Positions 45,336-54,595 of a stretch of DNA of 64,000 nucleotides are shown here, in pieces. Made by a program: the position numbers and the translations under genes. A model generated the notes under the pieces. It was not told where the DNA came from. It was given only the letters and a program-made list of their open reading frames with translations, and ran no database searches. Position 1 is the stretch's first letter. The number at the start of each line of letters is the position of its first letter. The stretch comes from Lachnospiraceae bacterium (GTDB taxonomy: Bacteria > Bacillota > Clostridia > Lachnospirales > Lachnospiraceae), in assembly GCA_015057635.1 (NCBI GenBank), contig SVEB01000068.1, positions 1 to 64,000 of the forward strand. The letters run 5' to 3'.

Positions 45336-45393
45336 CATAAAAAGCGATGCCGCCACGAAGCCCTTGGGCTTCGTGGCGGCATCGCTTTTTATG
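45336..45393. terminator. Bidirectional terminator
   Basis: A perfect 25-bp stem (CATAAAAAGCGATGCCGCC and complement, with CACGAAGC-GCTTCGTG at the top) between the zinc-ribbon gene and the convergent LysR gene. It lacks the boxes of the long hairpin family. Confidence 0.9.
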
Positions 45394-45449
45394 CCTCTTT
45401 ATTTTATCTGGTGAATTCGATCACGCCATATAGACAGACACCTTGTGTT

Positions 45450-46343
45450 TTAAGGTGTCTGTCTTTGACCGAAGCCTTGGGCGAATTCTTTGGCGAGGAT
45501 GGAGATGTTGGAGTTTTTGCGGTAGACGGCGGTAATTTGGGTGGTGGTTTCTTCGTGAGCTAGTTCACGCATGGTAATGGGAGTTTTAGGGGAAAAAGAG
45601 TCCTTTATGGAGAGGGCAGCTGATTTGGGGAGAAGGCCGATGCCGAGTCCTTTTTTTGCCCACTCAAGGGTAGTGCGGGCATCATCATTTTTACAGAAGG
45701 TGTTTGGGACGAGACCATGCTGTAAGAAAGCGGAATGAATCAGAGAGTCAAAACGCCGGTAGTAGATTAACGGTTTGTCAGCAAGATCAGGGATGGTGAT
45801 GGCCGGTTGCAAAAGGGAAGAGAAATAGTGTTCAAAACCAACTGCGACTAAAGGCTCTTTTAGACCATAGAAGCATTCCAGTCCGTCTGTATGGAATGGG
45901 GTGCGCACGATGGCAGTTTCAATGATTCCGTTTTTTAGCTTGTCAAGCTGTTCGAAGGTATTGCCTTCATATACTTCAAAGGTGACCTGCGGATGTTTCT
46001 TACAGAAGGAAACGAGGTACTCGTCAAGCAGGGCATGGCCGCAGGAGGAAATGGTACCAAGCTTAATGATCGTGCTGTTCCCGGTTTTTAGCTGATCAAG
46101 CTCTTTTAAGGTTACATCCGTAAGCGCAAGGATATCCTTCGCACGGCTGTAAAGCAGGCTGCCTTCCGATGTCAGGGAGATATTTCTTGGGGTGCGGATG
46201 ATTAAGGTTGTATCAAGTTCTGCTTCTAGCTGCATGATCTGCTTGCTAAGCTGGGGCTGACCGATGCCAAGTTTTTTTGCAGCAGCTGTTATATTGCCGC
46301 TTTCCGCTGTTACGATAAAGGAATTCAGATATTTTAAATTCAT
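45450..46343 (-). CDS. LysR-family transcriptional regulator
   Basis: 297 residues, usual length. N-terminal winged helix-turn-helix (YLNSFIVTAESGNITAAAKKLGIGQPQLSKQIMQLEAEL) and a C-terminal effector-binding domain (IIKLGTISSCGHALLDEYLVSF). Divergent from the ABC exporter genes starting at 46494, with about 150 bases between, so it is a candidate regulator of them. The effector is unknown. Confidence 0.93.
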   Translation of the reverse strand: MNLKYLNSFIVTAESGNITAAAKKLGIGQPQLSKQIMQLEAELDTTLIIRTPRNISLTSEGSLLYSRAKDILALTDVTLKELDQLKTGNSTIIKLGTISSCGHALLDEYLVSFCKKHPQVTFEVYEGNTFEQLDKLKNGIIETAIVRTPFHTDGLECFYGLKEPLVAVGFEHYFSSLLQPAITIPDLADKPLIYYRRFDSLIHSAFLQHGLVPNTFCKNDDARTTLEWAKKGLGIGLLPKSAALSIKDSFSPKTPITMRELAHEETTTQITAVYRKNSNISILAKEFAQGFGQRQTP

Positions 46344-46371
46344 AATGGTTTCTTCCTATCTATATATGTGG

Positions 46372-46400
46372 TTGAATATGTCATTCTAAAATGCTATAAT
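46372..46400 (+). promoter_or_regulatory. Promoter of the ABC exporter operon, with a nearby palindrome
   Basis: TTGAAT (46372-46377) and TATAAT (46395-46400), 17 bases apart. About 12-30 bases downstream lies TATTCTAAAAAAGAATA, a palindrome that could be an operator for the divergent LysR protein; the similar CATTCTAAAATG is inside the spacer. Confidence 0.75.
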
Positions 46401-46493
46401 GAGTTGATTTATTATTCTAAAAAAGAATAGCTTCGGGTCTATTATAGGGGAAGCAAAGAAAAGATGCAAGGGAAAAAGGAAAGGAGAGGTAAT

Positions 46494-48236
46494 ATGCGAA
46501 GACAGTTGCAGTATTTACGAGAGTATAAAAAAGAAAGCATGATAGCGCCATTATTTAAGATGCTCGAAGCTTGTTTTGAACTGATCGTGCCACTTATTAT
46601 GGCAAATATCATCGATATCGGCATTGGAAGTCAGGATAAAGGCTATATTATGAGAATGGGAGGCGTGCTTGTCTTACTGGGCGTGGTGGGATTAGCCTGT
46701 TCCCTGACCGCACAGTATTTCGCCGCAAAAGCGGCGATGGGATTTGGAACGGCTCTAAGGAATTCACTTTATGCCCATATCAGCCGTTTTTCTTATCAGG
46801 AGCTTGATAAAGTCGGAATGCCGACATTGATTACGCGAATGACAAGTGATGTCAATCAGGTACAGACGGGGGTAAATATTGTGCTAAGGCTGTTCCTTCG
46901 TTCCCCGTTCATTGTAGCGGGAGCCGTTATTATGGCATTTACCATTCAGGCAAAGATCGGAATTATCTTCTTATTATCTGTGCCGGCAATCGGCGCGGTT
47001 GTATTCGGAATCATTCATGTAACAATCCCTCTTTATAAGAAGGCACAGGGAACATTGGATCAGATTGCAAGAATCACAAGAGAAAATCTGATCGGTGTTC
47101 GTGTCATCCGCGCATTCCGTGGACAGGAAAAAGAAATAAAGGCATTCCAAAAGACAAATGAGAACCTGTATGAGACGCAGGTGCATGTAGGGGCTATTTC
47201 TTCCCTAATGAATCCGCTTACCTATATCTTAGTGAATTTAGCTATCATCTTAGTCATCTATGTAGGCGGACTTGAAGTAGAAAAGGGAAGTCTGACGACC
47301 GGTGATGTATATGCACTGGTAAATTATATGACTCAGATTCTACTGGCACTGATTGCGATGGCAAACCTGATCACCAGCGTCACGAAGGCGACCGCCTCTT
47401 CCATCCGTCTGGATGAAGTGTTTAATTTAGAACCGGGAATGAAGGAAGGAAGTCATGACTTCTCGGAAATGAGCGCAGAAGATGGTCCGAAGATTGAGTT
47501 TGATCATGTATCCTTTGCGTATGGAAACAGTGAGGAAGAAGCATTAAGCGAGATCACATTTGAGGCAAGGGCCGGACAGACCATCGGTATTATCGGAGGT
47601 ACCGGAGCCGGAAAATCAACGCTCGTAAATCTTATCCCAAGATTTTATGATGCGACAAAAGGAAGCATAAAAATAAATGGATGTGAAGTGAAGGAGTATA
47701 CGTATTCCTCTCTTCGTGAAATGATAGGGGTAGTACCGCAGAAAGCTGTGCTGTTTCGCGGGACAATCCGTGAGAATATGAGATGGGGCAAAAAAGATGC
47801 CACTGACGAAGAAATCATGGAAGCATTGCGGATCGCACAGGCAGAGGAATTTGTAATGGCAAAACCGGGTCAGTTAGATGAGATGATTTCAGCCGGAGGA
47901 AAGAATCTATCCGGCGGACAGCGTCAGCGTCTGACCATTGCACGTGCTCTTGTTGCAAAGCCAGAGATCTTAATCTTAGATGATTCTGCATCTGCACTTG
48001 ACTATGCAACCGATGCGGCGCTAAGAAAAGCATTAAGAGATCTGCCATTTGCCATGACGGTATTAATCGTATCCCAGCGTGCGGCAAGCATTATGCATGC
48101 AGATCAGATCATAGTATTAGAAGATGGCGGTATGGCCGGAATCGGGACACATGAACAGTTGCTAGATACTTGTGAGACATATCAGGAAATCTGTATGTCC
48201 CAGCTTTCGAAGGAGGAGGTGAGAATGCATGCCTAG
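46494..48236 (+). CDS. ABC exporter half-transporter, degenerate-site subunit
   Basis: 580 residues from MRRQLQYLREYKK; AAGGAGAGG is just upstream, while the ATG at 46464 has no good site. Six membrane helices then an ATPase domain from about 345: Walker A GGTGAGKST, signature LSGGQRQRL, but Walker B is ILILDDSASALD (Asp for the catalytic Glu) and the H-loop reads IVSQRA (Gln for His). So its own ATP site is degenerate while its signature is canonical. It forms a heterodimer with the next gene product. Substrate, perhaps a drug or peptide, is unknown. Confidence 0.94.
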   Translation: MRRQLQYLREYKKESMIAPLFKMLEACFELIVPLIMANIIDIGIGSQDKGYIMRMGGVLVLLGVVGLACSLTAQYFAAKAAMGFGTALRNSLYAHISRFSYQELDKVGMPTLITRMTSDVNQVQTGVNIVLRLFLRSPFIVAGAVIMAFTIQAKIGIIFLLSVPAIGAVVFGIIHVTIPLYKKAQGTLDQIARITRENLIGVRVIRAFRGQEKEIKAFQKTNENLYETQVHVGAISSLMNPLTYILVNLAIILVIYVGGLEVEKGSLTTGDVYALVNYMTQILLALIAMANLITSVTKATASSIRLDEVFNLEPGMKEGSHDFSEMSAEDGPKIEFDHVSFAYGNSEEEALSEITFEARAGQTIGIIGGTGAGKSTLVNLIPRFYDATKGSIKINGCEVKEYTYSSLREMIGVVPQKAVLFRGTIRENMRWGKKDATDEEIMEALRIAQAEEFVMAKPGQLDEMISAGGKNLSGGQRQRLTIARALVAKPEILILDDSASALDYATDAALRKALRDLPFAMTVLIVSQRAASIMHADQIIVLEDGGMAGIGTHEQLLDTCETYQEICMSQLSKEEVRMHA

Positions 48237-49971
48237 TAAACATAAAACCGTAAGCCGTGTAATGGGATTGATTAAGCCATACATGCATTATTTCATCTTA
48301 TCTTTGCTTTGTGCGGCGGTCAATGTGGCACTTACCCTGTATGCTCCGATTCTGATCGGAAATGCAATCGACTGTATGATTGGAAAAGGCCAGGTTGATA
48401 TGGCACTTGTAGTAGAGATCATTCTAAAGCTTGGCATCATTGTTTTATTCACCAGCCTTTCTCAGTGGGTGATGAGCCAGTGCATCAATAAGATTACCTA
48501 TCATACGGTAAAAGATATTCGTATGCAGGCATTTAATAAGATAGAGAACCTGCCGCTTAAGTATATTGATTCCAAGCGCCATGGAGATATCATGAGCCGT
48601 ATCATCACCGATGTGGACCAGTTTTCTGATGGCTTATTAATGGGATTTTCCCAGCTCTTTACCGGCATTATCACAATAGTGGGGACAATTGGATTTATGA
48701 TCTCCATTAACGGTAAGATTGCTGCAGCCGTAATCCTTTTAACGCCAGTATCACTATTTGTAGCCGCTTTCATTGCAAAGCATACGTATGAGTTCTTCCG
48801 TGCGCAGTCTGTCACAAGAGGCGAGATGACTTCATTCGTAGAAGAGATGGTAGGAAATCAGAAGGTAGTACAAGCCTTCTCTATGGAAGAGCGTGCAAAA
48901 GAGCAGTTTGCCGTAATCAATGAAAACTTGCGTGTCTGCTCCATCAAGGCAACCTTCTTTTCCTCTCTGACCAATCCATGCACTCGTTTTGTAAATGGTC
49001 TCGTATACACAAGTGTAGGAATTATCGGTGCGTTCTTCGCACTACGGGGAGCTATTTCGGTAGGACAGCTTACCAGCTTTTTAAGCTATGCAAACCAGTA
49101 TACCAAGCCATTTAATGAGATCTCGGGCGTGGTGACCGAACTTCAGAATGCCATCGCCTGTGCAGGGCGTGTCTTTGATATTATTGACGAAGAGCCACAG
49201 AAAGCAGATGTATCCGATGCCATTTCCTTTAAGTCAGTAAGCGGCGAGGTATCGTTACAGAATGTATCCTTCTCTTACTTAAAGGAAAGACCGTTAATCA
49301 CCGATCTTAACTTGGATGTAAAGAAAGGGCAGCGTATTGCAATCGTTGGTCCTACCGGTTGTGGAAAAACAACCTTAATCAATCTGTTGATGCGTTTCTA
49401 TGACGTAGACGGAGGGGACATTCAGATTGATGGCAGCAGCATTTACCATGTAAAACGTGACTCCCTAAGAGAGCAGATCGGCATGGTTTTACAGGAAACA
49501 TGGCTAAAGACCGGAACCATACATGACAACATCGCCTATGGAAAAGCCAATGCCACCGAAGAAGAAATTATAAGCGCTGCCAAAGCAGCTCATGCGCACA
49601 GCTTTATCAAACGTCTCCCAGCCGGTTATGACACCGTTATCACGGAAGATGGCGGCAACTTATCCGCAGGCCAGAAACAGTTATTATGCATTGCAAGAGT
49701 AATGCTAGACCTTCCTCCAATCTTAATATTAGATGAGGCCACTTCCTCCATTGATACCAGAACCGAGTTAATGGTCCAGAAAGCCTTTGAAAAGATGATG
49801 GAGGGAAGAACCAGCTTTATCGTAGCACACCGCCTGTCTACTATAAAAGAGGCTGACTTAATCTTAGTCATGAAAGACGGCCACATCATAGAACAAGGCC
49901 GCCACGAAGAACTGTTAGAAAAGGGAGGTTTCTACGCAAACCTTTACAACAGTCAGTTTGCAGTTAGCTAG
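48229..49971 (+). CDS. ABC exporter half-transporter, catalytic-site subunit
   Basis: 580 residues, overlapping the previous gene by 8 bases; AGGAGGTGAG precedes the ATG. Walker A PTGCGKTT, Walker B ILILDEATSSID with the catalytic Glu, H-loop IVAHRLST, but the signature is LSAGQKQLL rather than LSGGQ. The pattern is the mirror of its partner, so one canonical and one degenerate ATP site result, as in TM287/288 and BmrCD-type exporters. Confidence 0.95.
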   Translation: MPSKHKTVSRVMGLIKPYMHYFILSLLCAAVNVALTLYAPILIGNAIDCMIGKGQVDMALVVEIILKLGIIVLFTSLSQWVMSQCINKITYHTVKDIRMQAFNKIENLPLKYIDSKRHGDIMSRIITDVDQFSDGLLMGFSQLFTGIITIVGTIGFMISINGKIAAAVILLTPVSLFVAAFIAKHTYEFFRAQSVTRGEMTSFVEEMVGNQKVVQAFSMEERAKEQFAVINENLRVCSIKATFFSSLTNPCTRFVNGLVYTSVGIIGAFFALRGAISVGQLTSFLSYANQYTKPFNEISGVVTELQNAIACAGRVFDIIDEEPQKADVSDAISFKSVSGEVSLQNVSFSYLKERPLITDLNLDVKKGQRIAIVGPTGCGKTTLINLLMRFYDVDGGDIQIDGSSIYHVKRDSLREQIGMVLQETWLKTGTIHDNIAYGKANATEEEIISAAKAAHAHSFIKRLPAGYDTVITEDGGNLSAGQKQLLCIARVMLDLPPILILDEATSSIDTRTELMVQKAFEKMMEGRTSFIVAHRLSTIKEADLILVMKDGHIIEQGRHEELLEKGGFYANLYNSQFAVS

Positions 49972-50000
49972 AGTCTATGCAAGCTAATACGGAATATATT

Positions 50001-50031
50001 AAAAAGAGATTGCTTTTGCAATCTCTTTTTT
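50001..50031. terminator. Terminator after the ABC exporter genes
   Basis: AAAAAGAGATTGC-TTTT-GCAATCTCTTTTTT, symmetrical and so able to act in both directions. Confidence 0.9.
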
Positions 50032-50055
50032 GGCCTTTTGAATATAAAGAAAGAT

Positions 50056-50139
50056 TCAGAAGGCTTTTTTGTTTTCGATGACGTACCAGCTCTCCGATAT
50101 TCCTCTTACCTCCGTCTTAAAGGGTCCCCCGTCAGGCAT
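50056..50139 (-). CDS. Candidate 27-residue small protein
   Basis: A minus-strand frame with GGTGGAGGTGAGA directly before the ATG, an unusually strong ribosome site for an otherwise empty 290-base gap. The peptide begins MPDGGPFKTEVRG and ends SWYVIENKKAF. It is convergent with the exporter operon and shares its bidirectional terminator. No promoter is obvious and I do not recognise the peptide, so it may be a leader peptide, a small protein or chance. Confidence 0.4.
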   Translation of the reverse strand: MPDGGPFKTEVRGISESWYVIENKKAF

Positions 50140-50193
50140 TCTCACCTCCACCGGTCTAATTATTAAGCTTTTATAAAATCGGATATACTACAG

Positions 50194-50222
50194 TTGACGA
50201 AGAATGGAAAAATGATTATTAT
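50194..50222 (+). promoter_or_regulatory. Promoter of the MarR-MacB operon
   Basis: TTGACG (50194-50199) and TATTAT (50217-50222), 17 bases apart, 42 bases before the MarR start. Confidence 0.7.
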
Positions 50223-50264
50223 ATGTAAATCAAATATAATTTTGCAAAATTAAAAGGAGAGGAC

Positions 50265-50735
50265 ATGAGAGCAAACGAATTTAGAGAACAAATGTGGATG
50301 ATGGTGCATGCCATCAGCTGTGGAGTGAGCGGCTTTGTCGAACCTTTTATTGATGAATCGGAAATAACAAGACTGCAGCTGATGGTATTAAGCGGGATCA
50401 GCTGTGGAAAGATCACTACGGTTAAGACGATGAGTGAGTTCCTGTGCCTAAATCAGGGAAACGCATCTACCTTGTGCAAGAAGCTGGAGGCAATGGGATA
50501 TTTAGAAAGGCAGAGAAGCGCCGAAGATCAGAGGGTAGTCCTGTTAACCATTACGGAAAATGGAAAAGAGGTGTTAGCAGGCATAGAGAAGAAGATTGAA
50601 GAGGCTATGATGCCGGTGTTAGAAGAGATGGAAGAGGAAACATTGCAGATTATACGAGATGGCTTTAAGGAATGCATGGGACTGGTTGAGAAACTGAATC
50701 AGTCTAGAGTAGAACTGGAAATGAAAAATAGATAG
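50265..50735 (+). CDS. MarR-family transcriptional regulator
   Basis: 156 residues. Winged helix domain with TMSEFLCLNQGNASTLCKKLEAMGYLERQRSAEDQRVVLLTITENGKE, the classic MarR recognition helix and beta-wing. Charged C-terminal helix. It starts the operon of the MacB-like ABC protein and probably represses it, releasing on ligand binding; this is inferred from context. AAAGGAGAGG precedes the ATG. Confidence 0.93.
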   Translation: MRANEFREQMWMMVHAISCGVSGFVEPFIDESEITRLQLMVLSGISCGKITTVKTMSEFLCLNQGNASTLCKKLEAMGYLERQRSAEDQRVVLLTITENGKEVLAGIEKKIEEAMMPVLEEMEEETLQIIRDGFKECMGLVEKLNQSRVELEMKNR

Positions 50736-50751
50736 GAAAGGATAAATGGGG

Positions 50752-53103
50752 ATGCTCGAGTTAAAAGACATTAAAAAGACATATCGCGTCGGCGATATTG
50801 AGACTAAGGCATTAGATGGGGTAAGCCTGTCATTCCGCAAGAAAGAGTTTGTTGCCATCTTAGGAACAAGCGGTTCCGGAAAGACAACATGCTTAAATAT
50901 TATCGGAGGTCTTGATCGTTACGATTCCGGCGATCTGATTATCAAAGGAAAGAGCACAAAAGATTTTAAAGAAAAAGACTGGGATGCCTATCGAAACAAT
51001 ACAATCGGATTCGTATTCCAAAGTTATAATTTGATCAGCCATTTAAGCATTGTAGCCAATGTAGAGATGGGTATGACATTAAGCGGCGTTTCTGCGGGGG
51101 AGAAAAAGAGACGCGCACTAGAGGCATTGGAGAAGGTGGGATTAAAAGAGCATCTTCATAAGAAACCAAATCAGCTCTCCGGCGGGCAGATGCAGCGTGT
51201 AGCCATTGCCCGTGCACTCGCGAATGATCCGGAAATCCTGTTATGTGATGAACCGACCGGAGCATTAGACACGACCACAAGTGTTCAGATCATGGATCTG
51301 ATCAAGGAAGTGGCAAAAGACCGTCTTGTTATTATGGTTACCCATAATCCGGAACTGGCAAAAGATTATGCAGATCGAATTATCAGCTTTAAGGATGGCA
51401 ATATCATTGATGATACAAACCCGTATAAAGAAAGCTTTAAAGGCAGCGATTTTAGCTTAAAGAAAACAAGCATGAGCTTTATGACTGCGCTCCGTCTTTC
51501 TTTTAATAATATCCGTACCAAAAAAGGTCGTACATTTTTAACTGCCTTCGCTTCCAGTATCGGTATCATCGGTATCGCGGTGATTTTAAGTCTTTCAACC
51601 GGTTTTCAGGATAAGATTGACGAATATCAGGCAGATGCTTTAGCGGAATTTCCGATTATCATCTCCGAAAGCGCAATGGAAGTGGATATGGAATCCATGA
51701 GTGAGAAGATGCAGGAGTTATCGAATCTTTACGGCGATATCGAGCAGTTTGGGGATTATAAAGAAGTGTATCTATATGACCCAAGTCAGTATACGATGCT
51801 TCATACCAATAACCTGACGAAGGATTATATTGAATATGTAGAAGCTGTGGATCCACAAATTTGTCAGAGTGTTGGTTATACAAGACTTGTGAATATGAAT
51901 CTTGTAAGAAAGACAGAAGATGGAGTAGTGCCGGTTGCTCTTGCCAATGCAATGGAATCTATGAGCGGCGGCATGATGTCAAGTATGAGCGGTGTTGGGC
52001 TATCCAGCTATCCGACTTCCTTAATGGAAGATGGAGTATCTTATTTAGAGAAAAACTATGATCTGTTAGCAGGAAATTATCCGACAGACGAAACGGATCT
52101 TGTTCTTGTAGTTGATGCAAAGAACCGTGTAGATTATTCGGTATTCGAACGTTTAGGTTTTAATACAGATGATTTAAAAAGCTTAAGCTTTGATGAAATC
52201 ATTGGAACCGAATTTACCCTTGTGTCCAATGATTCTTATTATGTACAGTCTGAATATGGAAACTTCCTTCCAGGAACAGATTACGAAGCGATGTACAATG
52301 CAGATGATAGCATCACCCTTACAATCAGCGGTATCGTAAGACAGAAGGAAGATGTAAAGATTGCCCTCTTAGCAGGTGGAATCGCATATAGCGATGAATT
52401 ATCTAAGCTTGTGATTGAACGTGCAAAAGACTCTGCCATTGTAACAGCACAGGAAGAAGCGGATTACAATGTCATGAATATGGAAGCAATAGAAGAAACC
52501 GAAAAACAGCAGTTCCTTTCCTATCTTGGTGCAGACGGTATTCCATTTATGATTATGATGTATCCGACAAGCTTTGAGAATAAAGATGCGATCTTAGATT
52601 ACCTGGATGCCTACAATGAAGGAAAAGCTGCGAAAGACTCCATTATCTATACCGATCTTGCAAGCAGTATCACATCCATGACAAGCGGAATTATGGATGG
52701 TATCACAATTGTATTAGTGGCATTTGCAGCAATCTCCTTAGTAGTCAGTCTGATTATGATTTGTATCATTACGTATACTTCCGTATTGGAACGTACCAAG
52801 GAAATTGGTATCTTAAAGGCTTTAGGAGCACGTAAGAAGGATATCACACGTGTATTTGATGCGGAAACCTTTATCTTAGGTGTATTCTCAGGTGTCCTTG
52901 GCGTTGTGATCGCATTGCTTTTAACAATTCCAATCAATCAGGTTATCTATAAGATGACGGATTTAGAGGGAGTTGCAAGCCTTCAATTCTCTCATGCGGT
53001 GATCTTAATCGCAGTAAGTACCGTATTAACCGTATTGGGCGGACATGTTCCGGCAAGAATGGCATCGAAAAAGGATGCAGTCGTAGCTCTTCGAAGCGAA
53101 TAA
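50752..53103 (+). CDS. MacB-like ABC transporter, ATPase fused to FtsX-type permease
   Basis: 783 residues. An ATPase domain of about 230 residues (Walker [10 protein letters not shown], signature LSGGQMQRV, Walker [13 protein letters not shown]-loop MVTHN), then a first membrane helix ([16 protein letters not shown]), a large external domain of about 340 residues and three C-terminal helices with [18 protein letters not shown]. MacB-type proteins move or sense antibiotics and peptides at the outer face by mechanotransmission. The ATG at 50752 is 9 bases from AAAGGA; one at 50746 adds two residues. Follows marR by 16 bases. Confidence 0.93.
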   Translation: MLELKDIKKTYRVGDIETKALDGVSLSFRKKEFVAILGTSGSGKTTCLNIIGGLDRYDSGDLIIKGKSTKDFKEKDWDAYRNNTIGFVFQSYNLISHLSIVANVEMGMTLSGVSAGEKKRRALEALEKVGLKEHLHKKPNQLSGGQMQRVAIARALANDPEILLCDEPTGALDTTTSVQIMDLIKEVAKDRLVIMVTHNPELAKDYADRIISFKDGNIIDDTNPYKESFKGSDFSLKKTSMSFMTALRLSFNNIRTKKGRTFLTAFASSIGIIGIAVILSLSTGFQDKIDEYQADALAEFPIIISESAMEVDMESMSEKMQELSNLYGDIEQFGDYKEVYLYDPSQYTMLHTNNLTKDYIEYVEAVDPQICQSVGYTRLVNMNLVRKTEDGVVPVALANAMESMSGGMMSSMSGVGLSSYPTSLMEDGVSYLEKNYDLLAGNYPTDETDLVLVVDAKNRVDYSVFERLGFNTDDLKSLSFDEIIGTEFTLVSNDSYYVQSEYGNFLPGTDYEAMYNADDSITLTISGIVRQKEDVKIALLAGGIAYSDELSKLVIERAKDSAIVTAQEEADYNVMNMEAIEETEKQQFLSYLGADGIPFMIMMYPTSFENKDAILDYLDAYNEGKAAKDSIIYTDLASSITSMTSGIMDGITIVLVAFAAISLVVSLIMICIITYTSVLERTKEIGILKALGARKKDITRVFDAETFILGVFSGVLGVVIALLLTIPINQVIYKMTDLEGVASLQFSHAVILIAVSTVLTVLGGHVPARMASKKDAVVALRSE

Positions 53104-53154
53104 TACACATATTTCTCATAAAACAAGTCATACTAGCAACGAGGTGATAATTTT

Positions 53155-53301
53155 ATGAGTAAATATGATGCTGAAAAGAAAGAGCAGAAAAAGCAGCACG
53201 ATAAATTTAATAGTGTGACTCAGGATGTAAAGGTGAAGAATCAGAACCAGACTCATAATGTGAAAGAAGAAGGAATCGGACCAATCAACCAGAGATATTA
53301 A
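53155..53301 (+). CDS. Small hydrophilic protein, 48 residues
   Basis: Starts MSKYDAEKKEQKKQHDK and ends EEGIGPINQRY. GAGGTGATAATTTT precedes the ATG and a good terminator follows. Very rich in Lys, Gln, Asn and Glu, without cysteine or a hydrophobic segment, so probably unfolded in solution. It is 51 bases behind the MacB-like gene and may share its transcript. I do not recognise the family. Confidence 0.7.
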   Translation: MSKYDAEKKEQKKQHDKFNSVTQDVKVKNQNQTHNVKEEGIGPINQRY

Positions 53302-53307
53302 AAAAGG

Positions 53308-53344
53308 GCTGCCGTACTAAGAGAGTGCGGCAGCTTCTTTTTTG
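53308..53344 (+). terminator. Terminator after the 48-residue protein gene
   Basis: GCTGCCGTAC pairs with GTGCGGCAGC, then TTCTTTTTT. Confidence 0.85.
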
Positions 53345-53479
53345 GGAGAAAAATGCAAATCTAATACAATCTTAATTTAAAATAAGAAACGATATGTTAT
53401 AATGAGAAATAAAAAAATGCAAAAACCTTCTTTTTTATGAGGGAAGAAAGAAGATTAGAAAAGATATAGGGGGCAGCAA

Positions 53480-54499
53480 ATGAGTGGATGGCATTTTAAA
53501 AAGAAGCTTGGTTTTGCTTTATTAATACTTGTCATGAGCCTGACAGGGTGCAGCAGTTCCAGTTCCGGAAACAATAATGGTGCATATACGGAAGAGAATA
53601 TGAACCACTTTGAAAGTGAGAAAAAGGCGATTCCGGATATTACGTCTGTGGATATCAGCTGTAGCTATGCAGATATTGAAGTAATCGCATCCGATGGCTT
53701 TTATCTCGAATACAGTTTTTATTATGTGACGGAGGAGCCGAAACTTTCCACAGAGGATGGCATGTTTTTCTTTGATGATACAAAAATGAACCAGGGGAGC
53801 TACTCTATTTCTCAGAAAGAGCAGAATTATATCAAACTTTATGTTCCGACGACTGCAAAGTTTGAGAATTTCAGTCTCTCTACTTCATCAGGGGATATCT
53901 CAGCAGGAAGTTTTACAACCGATAAGCTGTCAATTGAGGATGATTACGGTGACGTGATCTTGACCAGCACGATGATAAATGATGGAACAATCAAGCTGTC
54001 AAGCGGATCGCTTCGGGTTGAAGAAGTCGGAGCTAAGAATTTAGAACTTCAGAACAGTTATGGAGATATTACTCTTTTAAATCTGAATCAGGGGCCATAT
54101 GCAAAGAAGGATGTGAAGACAAGTCTGAATACGACCATGTCCAGCGGTACATTTAACGGAACGAATCTTTCGTTTCATGAGTGCCATTACGTGAACTCAT
54201 ATGGAGATGTGATTCTTAATACGGTGACGGCGGATACGATTCATACCGTTTTAAGAAGCGGAGATCTCGTAGCAAATGATATCAAAGCCCATAATATGAA
54301 TATAGAAAACAGCTATGGAGATGTGAGCATGATCGTAAAAGGGACTGAGAAGGATTATAATCTGAATGCATATTCGAATTACGGAACGGTTACGATTGGA
54401 AGTCGAAAATATGAAGGAAATGTAATGATAGATCACCAGGCCGAGAAGGATATTGAGATAAAAGTTTCAAGTGGCGACATCTCTCTAAATTATAAATAG
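53480..54499 (+). CDS. DUF4097-type beta-repeat lipoprotein
   Basis: 339 residues. The signal peptide ends in LTGC, then a Ser/Asn-rich linker. The rest is a run of short strands with alternating SSGD and SYGD turns (STSSGDIS, DDYGDVIL, NSYGDITL, NSYGDVIL, NSYGDVSM, SSGDISL), the DUF4097 pattern that should form a beta-solenoid on the cell surface. Function unknown; in Firmicutes such proteins often sit near envelope-stress genes. AGGGGGCAGC precedes the ATG, with TATAAT at 53398-53403. Confidence 0.87.
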   Translation: MSGWHFKKKLGFALLILVMSLTGCSSSSSGNNNGAYTEENMNHFESEKKAIPDITSVDISCSYADIEVIASDGFYLEYSFYYVTEEPKLSTEDGMFFFDDTKMNQGSYSISQKEQNYIKLYVPTTAKFENFSLSTSSGDISAGSFTTDKLSIEDDYGDVILTSTMINDGTIKLSSGSLRVEEVGAKNLELQNSYGDITLLNLNQGPYAKKDVKTSLNTTMSSGTFNGTNLSFHECHYVNSYGDVILNTVTADTIHTVLRSGDLVANDIKAHNMNIENSYGDVSMIVKGTEKDYNLNAYSNYGTVTIGSRKYEGNVMIDHQAEKDIEIKVSSGDISLNYK

Positions 54500-54510
54500 G
54501 ATGAATAGAT

Positions 54511-54574
54511 TTCCAGTTGATGGATGATGGGTTTGGTGCTACACTAAAACTATTATTCATCAACTGGAATTTTT
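54511..54574 (+). terminator. Terminator after the DUF4097 gene
   Basis: TTCCAGTTGATG pairs with CATCAACTGGAA across a 35-base loop, then T5. Confidence 0.8.
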
Positions 54575-54595
54575 ATACATAAGGAGAGGAGAAGC

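Noticed and set aside
45336-45393. A seventh member of the long hairpin family
   Set aside because: A perfect 58 bp hairpin, but without box A, box A' or the central palindrome; a plain bidirectional terminator.
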